Positions 1 to 12,328 are shown, numbered from the stretch's first letter. The stretch is 64,000 nt of DNA from Clusia tigrina (GCA_920105625.2 OV050031.1:134975917-135039916); one strand, 5' to 3'. The notes: generated by a model from the sequence alone, not told the origin. Numbers and translations are program-made.

Positions 1-200
1 GCACATTAATCCTTTTATAATCTTTGCCCAAGTTGTATCGACATATAAAGAGCAACCGCCAACAATGCAGCAGGAACAGCAACCATTTCCAAGAAGAACT
101 CACCCAAATACAACATACACGTTTCGCGCTTATGGTTAACATAATCGACCTGTAGAGCTTGCTATTCGTAATGTAATGGAACAATTCGGTGGTGTTTATA

Positions 201-445
201 CATATTATTATTAATAAAAACAAATTCAATATAAAATATTTCCATGTAGAAGAGAAAATCCACCAAATATATTCACTTAAAAAAAAAAGCCGGCTACGAT
301 TTACTAATAGGAGAATAACCAATACATATTATTATTATTAAGAACAAATTCAATATAAAATATTTTCATGTAGAAGAGGAAATCCACCAAATATATTCAC
401 GTAAAAAAAGGGCCGGCTACGACTTTCTAATAGGAGAAAAACTAA
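201..445. repeat. Two-copy tandem repeat, unit about 122 bp
   Basis: Copies at 201-324 and 325-445 share a CATATTATTATTA start, a run around 'caaattcaatataaaatatt', and a shared end around 'ccggctac'. They differ by a handful of substitutions and one poly-A length change. No ORF crosses both. Before it (1-200) and after it (446-1198) I see AT-rich sequence with no gene I can support. Confidence 0.7.
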
Positions 446-1198
446 ATAACTCCCGAAAATACAATTGTCTTCAAATGGAACATCTTTAATGCCATACTAA
501 GGCTTAGATATTTGTCAGAAGAATTGAATATTCCTCAAGTTATCACTAGCCAAAAACATGAGAAGCACCTTTCACAAATTAACACTTGCAGTATATACCC
601 GTATGTCAAAAATTTTCGAAACATTTTTCTTACCAGAATAAAGCCGTTCTTGATGTTACAAATCATATATATTATTACATAAATCGGCTAAGGCTTCTTT
701 TGACGTACCTATTACAGAAAAAATAAAGGTCAGTTTTTTTTGAAATTTGCATCATCTGGCAGATGTCCAGGATATTTTTTCTTATATTTAATTTGCTCAT
801 AATCATTACGTGAAAATAAAAAATATATGCATGTAATTAAACGACACGGCCGTTGTTTGCGATTGCAAAAACAGAAAACAGATGGCGCCGTGTCTAAAAT
901 ATATGCCTAGTATGCACCTCTTTCAATGATAAGAGTACAATGAGCTAAGCATATTATTTACAAAAAAATATATATATATATATTTCATGGGGAGGGAAAA
1001 TTTTAAAACAGTTACAACGAATTTTGATAATGGATTGAACGCTCATAAAGAAAAATGAATATTTGAGAAATAAAATGCACATAATAGTTAGGCGAGACTA
1101 GAAGTATACTAGACTTAAGAGAAGGAAAACGACCAGAATATAATGAAATCTCGACCGAATGTCACGTAACTAAAGCATATTGTGCTCAATGGAATAGC

Positions 1199-1600
1199 TT
1201 AAAGTTGCAAGATGGATATATATTCCGCCTTTGGGAGAGCGAAGATAGGACAACCACGAAGAAGTTGATTGTGGTACCCAAGGAATACCATAGTTGGCCA
1301 AGTGGAGGACATTTGGGAATAACAAAAACAGTTGAGCAAATTAAAACACGATTGGTTCCCAGCAATCAGCAGTTGACTGGATAAATCCTTCTGAAAAGTG
1401 TGCAGCTCCCAAGGAACCGAGCAGTGCAGTGAGGGGAAAATGCATTTATACAACGTAGGAGCGCCATTTGAGCTTATTTGCAATGGACATCGCAGATCCG
1501 TTTCCAATTAGGGATTCCGGCAACAAAAATGTTCTCGTCGTAATCGACTATTTTAGTAAATGGCCAGAAGTATAATCCATCTCCGAACAAGAAAGAAGTT
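1199..1600 (+). pseudogene. Ty3/gypsy integrase fragment, degenerate
   Basis: In one plus frame from 1199 the text reads as the integrase zinc-binding (HHCC) region, with residues SGGHLGITKTVEQIKTR. After frame changes the start of the catalytic core follows at about 1480-1570 (MDIADPFPI, then NVLVVIDYFSKWPEV). The FSKW motif and the Asp-x-x-Gly/Asp-Pro-Phe-Pro spacing are typical of Ty3/gypsy integrases. There are at least two stops and one frameshift, and no RT or RNase H precedes it. An LTR relic follows at 1640, so this is probably the 3' end of a decayed gypsy element on the plus strand. Confidence 0.75.
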
Positions 1601-1639
1601 AAGACCCTTGCGTGCAGTTCACAACGAGAGAGGTGTATA

Positions 1640-1940
1640 TAAACACGATCTATTCGAATAAAAGCTTACTCAAGAATGATCTTTCGATGTGTAGTGAATG
1701 CTCTAGAATGTTCTCGAAAATAAAATTTTACTCAAGAACACTCTTTGAGGTGTAAGTAAAATTCGAATATTTTCTCGAATTTTTACCGAAGTATAGGGAA
1801 TATTCTAGAATTTTCTACTTGAACCATTTGAAAGGAATATAATCTAAAGCATTTCAAAGTCGACAATTCGCGCATTTTAATCGAAGCAGCAATATGTATA
1901 ATTGTGATTAAAGAGTAATGAAGTGATAAGTGATGAATTC
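1640..1940 (+). mobile_element. Diverged gypsy LTR relic
   Basis: The stretch resembles the LTR at 40,130-40,400: both have 'attcg..taaaagctta.tcaagaa', an array of GAA/TTC blocks, 'atcaaagcagca.tat.tgtgat', and a downstream 'aagtg' segment. It is clearly more diverged than the two LTRs at 40-44 kb are from each other. It lies about 40 bp beyond the integrase relic in the same orientation, as a 3' LTR would. Confidence 0.6.
1705..1816 (+). promoter_or_regulatory. Heat-shock-element-like GAA/TTC arrays in LTR relic
   Basis: GAA at 1706, TTC at 1711 and GAA at 1716 form a perfect nGAAnnTTCnnGAAn block. GAA 1798, TTC 1803, GAA 1808 and TTC 1813 form a perfect four-unit block. The 5-bp phasing of inverted nGAAn units is the binding signature of heat shock factor. 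Function is inferred. Confidence 0.5.
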
Positions 1941-2700
1941 TGGTAGGAAAAGTATAATTTATAATATATTAACATATAATATTGACATAACTTTTTCATT
2001 ATATGTGTTGGTGCTATCATATCTTCGGATACGGCTGCTAGCAAAGACGCAAAAGCAACAAATTATTCCTTGAGGTAAAACAATTTTGAAATTATAACGA
2101 TGTCAAAGTAAAGTGAAGTTGGGCATAGATCACAAATAGGTTCCACTCAAAATCGTGGTGAATCCACTCAAAATCATGATGTGTCCGCTGAACTATAGGA
2201 ATAGCACCGAAACTACTACAAAAAGTGACATTACATACACTGGCAGCGATACACATTATTTTCTCTACCTTCCCTGGTATATTCCACGTGAATTCGGCTC
2301 GCAGAAAGTATTGCTTTGTACTCAAATTCCCATTTGACAAATTTGTAGTAGGAAAAGTCAAGGGAATAATTAGGATAAATAGGTTATCAACTTTATAGTC
2401 TTTCGTATTAGTAAGAGGAAATAATAACAAGCTTCAGAAAAATAATAGAAAGAAAAATTTGTATAGGATAATATTTATATTATTTTATCAATTTCGCTAA
2501 CAAATATAAATACATATTTAATTTTCTTATAGATTACAAATCTATATATTTATCGATTGATTTCAGCTGCTACTTTAGCATTATGAAATGCGATAATTTA
2601 AGTAATACATTAAAAAGCAACCAAACAAATAATTTAAAATTAAAGGAGGAATTAAATAATAGTTTTAATAAATAATATATATACTGACTTTAATACTAAA
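1941..2700. other. No gene recognised
   Basis: AT-rich sequence. Short ORFs near 2092-2430 (both strands) show no motif or codon structure I recognise. Confidence 0.5.
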
Positions 2701-2704
2701 TATT

Positions 2705-3065
2705 CTTAGGTTTGGAGGCGACAAGGTGGTGATAACAAAGATATTGAACTTTTGCATTTCCGACTGCTTCTATTGAAAAATTATTGTTGGTTTTCAATTG
2801 AAAAGATACAATAAATAAATTTATAGTGAATTTGAAAAAAAATGCTTCTATTGCATGTCGTTGGGCCGAAATCGTTTGAAGATGTTAAAGTCGTTTAGCA
2901 TTCTTTTATTGAAGCTTGTCATGCACGTGGTATTGAATCAAATGATAATGAGTGACGTGATTGTTTGAATGTTCCATTAAACCAAAGCAAATGTACGATT
3001 TATTTGCTGCTATTTGCGGATTGAATATTCCAGCAGACGCTCTGGCACTATGAAATGAGTTGAAG
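2705..3065 (+). pseudogene. Helitron PIF1-type helicase fragment
   Basis: Plus-strand reading gives a broken version of the Helitron helicase segment that runs R-GGDK, RLLLLHVVGP-SFED, then a SFIEACHARGIE-NDNE-RDCL stretch and a 'ATI-F..IFQQT' stretch. The HVxGPxSFED and ACxARGIxxxDxE patterns are characteristic of the region upstream of the Walker A motif in animal Helitrons. Stops and frameshifts are frequent and no terminus is visible. A homologous segment, closer to another Helitron subfamily, sits at 26,354-26,650. Confidence 0.6.
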
Positions 3066-3589
3066 GTAATCCTTTATGTCGATTCAAAGGGACAGGTCAC
3101 TTCACAATGTATTTAAATTGCCTATTAAGGTTGCTGAAACTTCATATTCATATTCCTGTAAATAGCAGTCAAAGTCATTATATAAATTTGCCCTCATTGA
3201 CTATCATTATTATTCGGAGGAAAGGCTATTTTGTTCCGCATGGTTCATAATCTACAATGATTGAAAATTGTATCAAAAGTTGAAGTGAATTTGCTTTATT
3301 TGACACAAAATATGAGAGCTTTAATTTTCAATTTCTTCTTTTAATATATAACTATGTTCTCGTCTTTTAATATATAACTATATTAATATATGAGTTATTA
3401 AAATAGATATATTAAATTAAATTAATCTAGCAACTAATTAAATAGTTAAATAAATAAATGAATAAATAAAAAAGTAACAAATAATAAATAATTAATAAAT
3501 GAATATAATAAAAAATAAAAAGAATACTGAAAGAAAAGAACAATAAAAGAGATATTTGGTTATTCACAAGGGTCAAATTAAGAGAGCTC
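3066..3589. other. No gene recognised; AT-rich
   Basis: Strongly AT-rich, with short 'aataaat' runs around 3430-3540. It contains a small near-duplicate of 'ctttt(a)atatataactat' at 3339-3385. No coding or RNA signal seen. Confidence 0.5.
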
Positions 3590-4965
3590 TATGTCAGCTT
3601 TCAACAAAAGTACTGGAAAACTAAATACTTAAACTCGCTAATCCCTGCCATGCCTCTCACAGTAGAAGGAAGCGATTTCCAGATCCTGATGGCGTTAATG
3701 AAAAAGTATCAAGTTGAATTAGCATAGGAAAATTTAGTTATTATCATGCACCGACTTCCTTTTGATTGGCTCTGCTGAAGTTATCTCAAAGAGATAATTA
3801 GGTGCTCTCGTGATAATCAGCTTGTGTAGAAAAATACAATTTCTGATCCGCAAGTAGTTCTCCAATCCAAACACATTTCGTGTAGCATAATTAAATATAA
3901 TTTGCAATTTATATAGGGAGTTTGAATCCAACTTACTATATACGAGCCCTGAATAGCAATTTATAGGTAGAACCAGCTGCTTTCCAACATTCTCCTAGTC
4001 TCGACAGGGGTAAACTCTGCAGACATCCGTAACTGTCTCAGCACAAAAAAATCTTTCTCACTATATTTTTTACTTGATCAGTGCTAGTGAAGGAAGTATT
4101 AATATGGAAGCAAAAACTACATGATTTCTCAACGAACTTCAGCTGTGCGCCACCAGTAGATATCAAAGGAAGTTTGCCCAATTCTATTTTTTTCTTCGAG
4201 ATTGGTAAAGCATAGGACTTCAACGGATTTAGGAAAAGCCCATTTCTTTTTGACCAATCAATTATATAATTTAGATCTTTATTCATTTTAAGACTCAAGT
4301 CAGCAATAAATTCCATGCGCCGAGAAAGATAAATCTGTAGGTCATCAGCATATGCATGTATATTTACGTATTTACACACCGAGAAAATGTCATCTGTAAA
4401 TATAGTAAACAGGAGTGGGCCAAGAATCTATCCCTGTGGAACACCCGAAAAAACATGCTTATAATCAGAATAGATATTGCCCACCTTTATTCGCTGCATT
4501 CTCATTGTTAAATAACTATTTATAAGACCAACTGCACTGTCACAAAACCCATAGTACCGCTTTAATTTTAAACAGAGCAAAAAATGATTAACGCTATCAA
4601 AATCCTTAGAGAAATCCAGAAAACATAACCGAATATCATCCATAACCTTAATAGCATAGCAGTCGCACAACTGTGCCCCGATCTAAAACCAGATTCCAAT
4701 GGAGAGAAAAGATTGTTTTGATGAAAGTAACCCGAAATTTGCTCAGGCATAAGTGATTCACAAAATTTAAATAGAGAAGGTAAAATACTAATAGGTCTAA
4801 AATCACCTGGCTCCAATGCAGAGGATTTCTTAGCTACTAGAATAACGATACCAACCTTCCAAACACTAGGAACGCACGAAGTCGTAAAGCAATGATTAAT
4901 TATGTGGGTCAACGGACTAAGAATAAATTTTAATATAATCCTATGAAACTTAACCGGCAAGCATT
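3590..4965 (-). pseudogene. 5'-truncated non-LTR retrotransposon RT (CR1/Jockey-like)
   Basis: Reading the minus strand from 4965 down gives reverse transcriptase blocks in order. Block 1 is PVKFHRIILKF with WKVGIVILVAKKS and GDFRPISILPSLFKFCE at 4960-4770. Next come FSPLESGFRSGHSCATA, LDFSKDFDSVNHFLLCLKL and FSGVPQG at about 4720-4430. The catalytic IHAYADDLQIYLS (YADD) is at about 4340-4310, followed by the thumb region. A C-terminal NAIRIWKSLPSTVRG stretch lies at about 3690-3640. Frameshifts fall near 4680 and 4420. No endonuclease or ORF1 is present, so it is a typical 5'-truncated LINE insertion. Clade is inferred from motif wording only. Confidence 0.8.
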
Positions 4966-5769
4966 ACCTGGCGAAGTTCAGTTTGATCAATTTTTAACAG
5001 CGATTGGGAGTGGCATAGCACCACAATTTCCTCAATTTGGTCACTATATTTTACAAAAATCACAGATATTTTGAAACTATTGTGTTTTTATTATTGAAAA
5101 AAGATGTACATTATTTATGTCTTTAGCTCAGCAAAATAAAAATATTTAAAAAATTTCTCTTTAAAAATTATTCAACAATAATAATAATAATCTCAACATT
5201 GAAATGCTTATTGTAAAATTATTTATCATTAAAATATTTGATATTAGGAAATTAAAATATCTTTTGTAATTTTGTTGCTATGCGAAAAATGAAACTATCT
5301 TCAGGGAAATGGCCGAAATGGCCACGGGCGATACTAGTTATTATTATTACGCACCAAAAACGATAAAAATGTTACTATCTCAAAACTTCAGTTTGTAAAC
5401 TTCAGATGAAATCTCAATGTGTCCACTTTTATTACTAAAATGTATCGATAGATTATTGAGAGATTTATTTTCAAATGAATCGGAGGCAAGAGCATATTGT
5501 TGTGTGGTGATTTTCATGGTTCATGATCACCTTTAATTGATTTTTTCATTATCCAAATTTTTATTGCAATCTGTAGCTTAATAACATTCAGGAATATATA
5601 ATAGCTTAAAACTAATTTTTGAGTTTACTGTCTTTTATGGACTTCACCCAGTGGTATGGCCATTGCCTATTAGCACAGAAGATCTGTTGTTATTCAGTTA
5701 TTCAGTCGGGTAAAAGTGAAGGGTTTTGAAGTCCGTTCCGATATTAGTGGGTTTGGGTAAACTTGAAGT
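4966..5769. other. No confident gene
   Basis: A short plus-strand reading at 4970-5042 (LPGEVQFDQFLTAIGSGIAP) hints at a helicase or transposon scrap, but I cannot name it. The rest is AT-rich with (ATA)n-like runs near 5178-5200. Confidence 0.35.
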
Positions 5770-7196
<1,427 letters not shown>

Positions 7197-7239
7197 ATAT
7201 GTATCTATATGTACATTTGTATATACATATGCATACATA

Positions 7240-7495
7240 TAGTACTCGTATATGAACTGACTTTGTTTGATTGAACTTGATTTTCCAATTCTTTTAGCCA
7301 GTCAGTAATTTTGTCTGGCCCTCTTTGGATTGTAGAGGAAGCTAAGTGTGGGAGAGTGTCAAGTGTAAGACAGCAGTATCATCTGCAATGGTACCTATGG
7401 TGAAACCTTCAGCTGTTGGTAAGTCGTATGTGTGAAGTAGATAAAGTATTGTGCCCATACTACCTTGGGGTACACCTGCTGGTGGTGGTGTTTAT
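7240..7495 (-). pseudogene. Jockey RT catalytic core fragment
   Basis: The minus strand reads AGVPQGSMGTILYLLHTYDL, then TIADDTAVLHL (the F/YADD box, here IADD), then TDWLKELE and [11 protein letters not shown] followed by ADD at this spacing is diagnostic of LINE RTs. The wording fits the Jockey clade. It is frameshifted after the ADD box and abuts the (TA)n array. Confidence 0.75.
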
Positions 7496-7529
7496 TTTAT
7501 AAAGCAATCCATCATGCCAAACGTGAAGT

Positions 7530-8040
7530 TCCACGCAGCTTGTTGCGGGCATTAGTTGAACACTTCAACAGTCACAATGATGTCTTCTTTAGATTACAGT
7601 CATAGTTTGTTGCGGCTATAACTGGAGGCTGCCGTTTTTGTTTGTTCTGTTTGTGTTTACCTTGTACTTAGTGTTCTGTCAGCGGTGTCTCAGTTGTACT
7701 CCTATCCTCAGTTTATTTGGGAAAGATTGGAGAGGCTTTTTGTTACCGATAAGCTTAATCCAGACAAGAACCGGAAATATTGGTAAGAGAAGCCAGCTAG
7801 CATAGGTGTTTGTGTGTACATGTGGGAGAAGCTACTATAAGAGGTTATAAAGAATGATAATATGAAGTGGGATTGGGGGTCAATAGCTGATTAGTGATAA
7901 GGTGGTTGACCTACTTAGTGCAGCTGTTGCTATGGTTGCTGCTGCGGGCGGTAGAGTTCCATGCAGCTCGTTGTAGGCATTTTTTGCAACGTTCAACAGC
8001 CGCAATGATGTCTTCTTCAGATTTCAGTGATAGTTTGAAT
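7530..8040. repeat. Diverged duplicate of an 83-bp Jockey segment
   Basis: Positions 7530-7612 and 7957-8038 are about 85% similar ('gttccA/TGcagct.gttg..ggcat...caacAgtcacaatgatgtcttctt'). On the minus strand both encode the short 'SEEDI...AAWNST' linker between endonuclease and RT. Between them (7640-7893) I recognise nothing. Two overlapping Jockey insertions or a local duplication would explain it. Confidence 0.55.
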
Positions 8041-8520
8041 TCAATTTTGGAGGATATCGTATATCGAAGCGATTCCAATCAGTTTTGCGATTATGTAAGC
8101 TACATTGGCTGGGAAGAAGGGCGAGATTGTTGTTCAGCTGGACCAGAACGGGAGAGTGGTCCGAAGACAGCTCGAAACATGGACTACATTTAAGATCACT
8201 AAGCTCGATAGCTTCGTCACACAGAAGTCGATCATGTCGGGAATTTTTCTTACATCTGTTGGCCAGTATTTTCAGAAGAGGGTTCAGGTACACCAGAAGA
8301 GGCTGGGAGTAAATTTAATTTTCCAATGGCCGCATAAAGCTGTCGGCCATTTGGTGTAGTGAGACGGGAACCCCAGTATGTGTGCTTTGCGTTATAGTCT
8401 CCTCCAGCTAGGAATCTATTACCAAGGGTCTTAAAGAATTTCTCATACTCCTCCATTTTTATTGCTTGTTTAGGTGGGTTGTAGACTGCGGATATTGTAA
8501 TTGGCCCTTCCCGTCATCAA
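8024..8520 (-). pseudogene. Jockey apurinic-like endonuclease fragment
   Basis: The minus strand reads PITISAVYNPPK, then FKTLGNRFLAGGDYNAKHTY with WGSRLTTPNGRQLY, then a C-terminal LSSDHSPVLVQL. GDYNAKH(x)WGSR and the final SDHSPV are the catalytic motifs of Jockey-type LINE endonucleases (AP-endonuclease fold, which nicks target DNA). Between WGSR and SDH there is a frameshift. The domain begins right after the ORF1 fragment, which is not the normal order. Confidence 0.85.
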
Positions 8521-8539
8521 CAATACAAGTTTTGTGTGA

Positions 8540-8757
8540 AACCAGTATTTGAATTCATAAATTTCTTTATTGTTTGGGTTTGGTTTAAGCTCAATGATAA
8601 AGATTGGCAGAGGTTTTTTTGTGTTTTTTTGTTTTATGTTCCAAATATTCGTTACAGAGTGACCGAAGTTTTGCAGGGCGTGGTTTATTGAATCTGTGCC
8701 TATAGATAGGTGCATATTCATGAGTACTATTTTGAAGCCTCTTTCTTGTTTTGGCAT
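8540..8757 (-). pseudogene. Jockey ORF1 (nucleic-acid-binding Gag-like) fragment
   Basis: The minus strand gives RGFKIVLMNMHLSIGTDSIN, ALQNFGHSVTNIWNIKQKNT and PLPIFIIELKPNPNNKEIYE. This is the segment just before the CCHC zinc knuckles of Jockey ORF1 proteins. The knuckles are missing because the sequence jumps into the endonuclease near 8520. Confidence 0.7.
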
Positions 8758-9058
8758 TTTACATTAAAAAAATCGTTAAAACAAAAAAGTGCCTAAATAG
8801 ATATATTTTTCTTTTAAAAACAAAGAGGAAAATATATATTTACCAAGGTATTAAAAATAAAATGTGCGCAAATAAAAATATATACAAAAAATTTTATCAA
8901 AAGTGCAAAAAAGGAAGAAGATTATCTCAAATAAGTGTCAAGTGGTGTCAAACTCAAAAAAGTAGAGAGGGAAGATATTCAAAAGGGAACGGTGAGTTGA
9001 AGCTGAGAACATAAAATCAAAAGAATAGAGAATCGGTGAGCGTTAATAATTATTACTA

Positions 9059-9490
9059 TGGACGATTTAAGAAAATCTGTGTCCAAACTAACGGGGGTCA
9101 TCAATGCTCTCTTGGATCAGATGAGAAATGTACAAACGCGTCTGACAACAGTTGAAGTTTTGGGGGTACATTTGAACGGCCTCTTACAGCTGTCGAAACA
9201 CGACTGAGTAAGCAGATTCACGAACATTGGGGAAATGGGGTATGTAGTGACTTAGGCCTTCCGTCATAACACGTGCTCTAAGAACAAAACAAGAGTTGAA
9301 GGACTGTCTAAAAGAGCTGCAAGTCTTCAATCGGAATCCATCGCAATATATCTCTTGGGTGCACAGCGTGGAATCCATATTGAAGGACTATGAAATAGTC
9401 AGAGACAAACCCCTTTATCGTTCAATTGTGCTGCACATTAGGCACAGAATCCGTGGAGGTGCTGATGCACCGCTAATACCCTACAATATA
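9059..9490 (+). pseudogene. Gypsy/errantivirus-type gag fragment
   Basis: An ATG at 9058 opens a short Gag N-terminus (MDDLRKSVSKLTGVINALL), which shifts frame near 9200. At 9296-9480 follow LKELQVFNRNPSQYISWVHS and KDYEIVRDKPLYRSIVLHIR with HRIRGGADA. This resembles the capsid start of insect errantivirus Gag (compare EFSGKTNSYVSWREA in the gag at 14,192). It ends abruptly around 9490. Confidence 0.6.
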
Positions 9491-9572
9491 GTTGATAACG
9501 GCCTCTTTTCTCCAAGAGGAAAATATAACTCTGATTTGACAGAAAGAAAAAAGAAAATAAAAGAAAAAAATT

Positions 9573-9702
9573 AAATTTTTGTAAAAGTAATGGCACAAAT
9601 GAACGAAACCTATTTTTATAAAATAAAAGCACAAGGATAAGATTGTAAAATTTTCTAAAGTAATGGCACAAATGAAAGAAACCAATTTGTATAAAATATA
9701 TA
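9573..9702. repeat. 73-bp direct repeat, two copies
   Basis: 'taatggcacaaatgaa' begins at 9588 and again at 9661, with similar flanks ('gaaacc.att'). From 9703 to 10,014 I see no gene, only AT-rich sequence with a common 'gaccgactacgaaataccctt' motif near 9750. Confidence 0.65.
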
Positions 9703-10080
9703 TATATTAATAATAATAAAAAACGCGCAAAGAAGTCTGATGTCGGGTTAGACCGACTACGAAATACCCTTTACATTTATAGTTTATAAAACCACTCTCA
9801 TACAAATAAAATGTACGTGAGAGTCAAACCATGGCGATATGGGATCAACACAATTTTTTCTCCATGTCTGTTGAAATGTTACACCTATAATGATCACTAA
9901 GTTTCATAGTTGAATTCTATAATGCTATAGACACATTTGTTGATATATTTTGTTGATATATTTTGTAGAGATTTTGAGTTATGAATACGGCAGTTATACT
10001 TCACATTTCCATATGCTACCTAAGTAGGAAAAAAACATTTTTTTTTCAAAAACCATTTATTTCTCAACATAGTCTCTTTT

Positions 10081-10450
10081 TACTTCGACACTTTTAGTAA
10101 GACGATATTCCAATTTTTTATACCATCTAAATAATACGATTTCGGGAACCTCTCAAAATATGCGTTAGTTTCGGTAATCACTTCTTCGTTTGAAATGAAT
10201 CTTTTTCCTGCGATCCATTTTTTCAAGTTTGGAATCAAGAAAAAGTCACTTGGAGCTAAATCTGGACTATAAGGTGGATGATTAACCAATTCGAAGTGTT
10301 TTTCACGTAATTCTAGCATCGTATCTAATGCTGTGTGAACCGGTGCGTTGTTTTCAAGAAAGAGCATTTTTTTCTTCTTTAAATGTGGTCGTTTTTCCTT
10401 GATTGCATCAATCAATGGATCCAATAATGCACGATAACACTTTCCTGTGA
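10081..10450 (-). repeat. 370-bp tandem duplicate of mariner C-terminal region
   Basis: 10,081-10,450 repeats 10,451-10,820 with only about three differences (one T in a poly-T run, one A/T, one C/T). It encodes the same C-terminal half, again with Asn in place of the catalytic Asp, so the substitution predates the duplication. About 99% identity makes the duplication recent compared with decay of the element. Confidence 0.9.
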
Positions 10451-10820
10451 TACTTCGACACTTTTAGTAAGACGATATTCCAATTTTTTTATACCATCTA
10501 AATAATACGATTTCGGGAACCTCTCAAAATATGCGTTAGTTTCGGTAATCACTTCTTCGTTTGAAATGAATCTTTTTCCTGCGATCCATTTTTTCAAGTT
10601 TGGAATCAAGAAAAAGTCACTTGGAGCTAAATCTGGACTATAAGGTGGATGATTAACCAATTCGAAGTGTTTATCACGTAATTCTAGCATCGTATCTAAT
10701 GCTGTGTGAACCGGTGCGTTGTTTTCAAGAAAGAGCATTTTTTTCTTCTTTAAATGTGGTCGTTTTTCCTTGATTGCATCAATCAATGGATCCAATAATG
10801 CACGATAATACTTTCCTGTG
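10451..10820 (-). pseudogene. Mariner transposase C-terminal part, upstream copy
   Basis: Encodes DPLIDAIKEKRPHLKKKKML, FLENNAPVHT and HPPYSPDLAPSDFFL. The spacing from the second Asn of ENNAP back one residue to the final Asp of APSD is the D(34)D spacing. However, the residue at the catalytic position is Asn instead of Asp. It ends where the second 370-bp copy starts. Confidence 0.85.
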
Positions 10821-10829
10821 ATTGTGGAT

Positions 10830-11428
10830 CCTTATTCCGTGTGTATCCCAAAATACAGTGGCCATAACCTTGCCAGCCGATTTCACTGCATTCGCCTTCT
10901 TCGGAGCTCTTCCACCAGCTTCCACCCATTGTTTCGATTGATTTTCCACGTTTCATCAACAGTTATTCATCGACGCCAAAAATCAACAGGATTACGCTTT
11001 ATCATGTCCAAACACCACTGTGAAGTGGTCTGTCGAACTCGTTTTTGTTCGACACTGAGCAAACGCGGCACCCATCTTGCCGATAGCTTTTTCATATGCA
11101 AATGTTCATGCAAAATGTTGAACACACGTTCATATGATATATTTACCATTTCAACAAACTCACGCAATTTGACTCGGCGATCATTCATAACGATACCGAG
11201 GATTTTCTTAATATTTTCTTCAGTAACCACCTCTTTTGGCCTTCCTGTTGATGGTATTGTTGCAGTGCTTGTTCCGCCGCGTTTAAATTCAGCAATCCAA
11301 TATTTTACCATGTAATCTGACGGAGCAGACTCACTGTAATGTTTATCGAGCTTTTCTTTAGTCTCTTTCGCCGTTTTCCATTTCAAATAATAGTGTTTAA
11401 TCACTGCACGAAATTCGCTTTTTTCCAT
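10830..11428 (-). pseudogene. Mariner transposase, N-terminal half
   Basis: ATG at 11,428 opens a 153-codon frame with helix-turn-helix domains: FRAVIKHYYLKWKTAKET, a GRP linker (STGRPKEVV), and YERVFNILHEHLHMKKLSA with RWVPRLLS. It breaks near 10,967. The first catalytic Asp lies in ITVDETW at about 10,955. A frameshift then leads to SKQWVEAGGRAPKKANA and KVMATVFWDTHGI. These are standard mariner motifs. The protein would cut and join the element at TA sites, but the reading frame is broken several times. Confidence 0.85.
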
Positions 11429-11578
11429 TTTTCAAGAAACACAAAAGTTGCTTACGTCAAACGACTACAACAACTAATCGATGAATTTGGGTGAAATTTG
11501 AACAGCTGACGTTTGACAGATCGCAATTTCTAAAAAAAAAAGTTTTTGTGTTTGTGCTGCCATCTAGCGATAGGTAGC

Positions 11579-11739
11579 TTCAATATCAATCCGCCCTCGT
11601 ATATATCCGTACCTGCTACGGCCATTATGATATTTATAAAAAAAAAGCTCTATGGCACAAAATTACTTTAACATTTTTGATAGTAAAGGTTGGAAGGTAT
11701 GAATACTACTGCTTGTTGGTCCGCGGGAGGTAGTTGATA
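11579..11739. other. No gene recognised
   Basis: Short spacer holding 'ccgtacctgctacggccat' and an A-run; no feature I can support. Confidence 0.4.
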
Positions 11740-12195
11740 TAGCTCCTACCTCCAATATATGAGAGGCTTTCCCCTATCCGCTACCTGGGACGCGTCCTCT
11801 AGGAGCTCTCCCGAGGAATCTAATTAATTGTACCTATTACTACACCTAAATCAACTAAGTTAGCATACATTAAATAAATAAAAAATGCAGCAAAAATAAA
11901 GAACCCTATTATGATGAAATTGTAACACAAACTGGTAACTGTAAATCGTTTCGTCAGTTTTCGCCTTGATTGAATTGCTATCCATATTAGAGAGAGCCCA
12001 ATCTATTTGAGTATTTCCTGAAGTGGTACTCTTATCTCTACATAGAAGAGATATTAAGCCGTTTTCCGTTAGGATGTCTTCTACTTGGTCACAGTCACTG
12101 CCACGACATATATTAAAATCTCCTAATGGAACAATTCTCTTATTGACAGAACAATCGGTACTTAAAATATTTTGTAGTTCTATTTTCCTGTCGGA
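11740..12195 (-). pseudogene. Orphan AP-endonuclease-like fragment
   Basis: The minus strand from 12,190 reads LQNILSTDCSVNKRIVPLGD followed by FNICRGSDCDQVEDILTENG, then STTSGNTQIDWALSN. A GDFN box followed by a TxIDW(V/A)xSN box is the pattern of exonuclease-endonuclease-phosphatase domains carried by LINEs and by some Helitron-like elements. No RT or helicase adjoins it, so I cannot assign the parent. GC-richer sequence at 11,730-11,820 follows in the same direction and may be its 3' tail. Confidence 0.5.
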
Positions 12196-12328
12196 TTTGT
12201 ATAAAGTATTATTAAATGGATATCTCTATATTTATATACAATTATTTCAAACGTGAATTTACCTCTATGTAATTTCTTGCTATATAAATACTGAACTGAA
12301 TCTGCTAGCTCAATTTTGATATATATAA

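Larger units (their letters stand above)
10015..11578 (-). mobile_element. Mariner element with tandemly duplicated 3' half
   Basis: Inverted GCTACCTA ends at 10,015-10,022 and 11,571-11,578 bracket a minus-strand mariner transposase. The span is about 1.56 kb, or about 1.2 kb once the 370-bp duplication is subtracted, which is normal mariner length. The inverted ends are only clear for about 8-10 bp. Both the transposase and the termini are decayed, so the element is dead. Confidence 0.7.

Noticed and set aside
10818..11315. 165-codon plus-strand ORF
   Set aside because: Antisense shadow of the mariner transposase.
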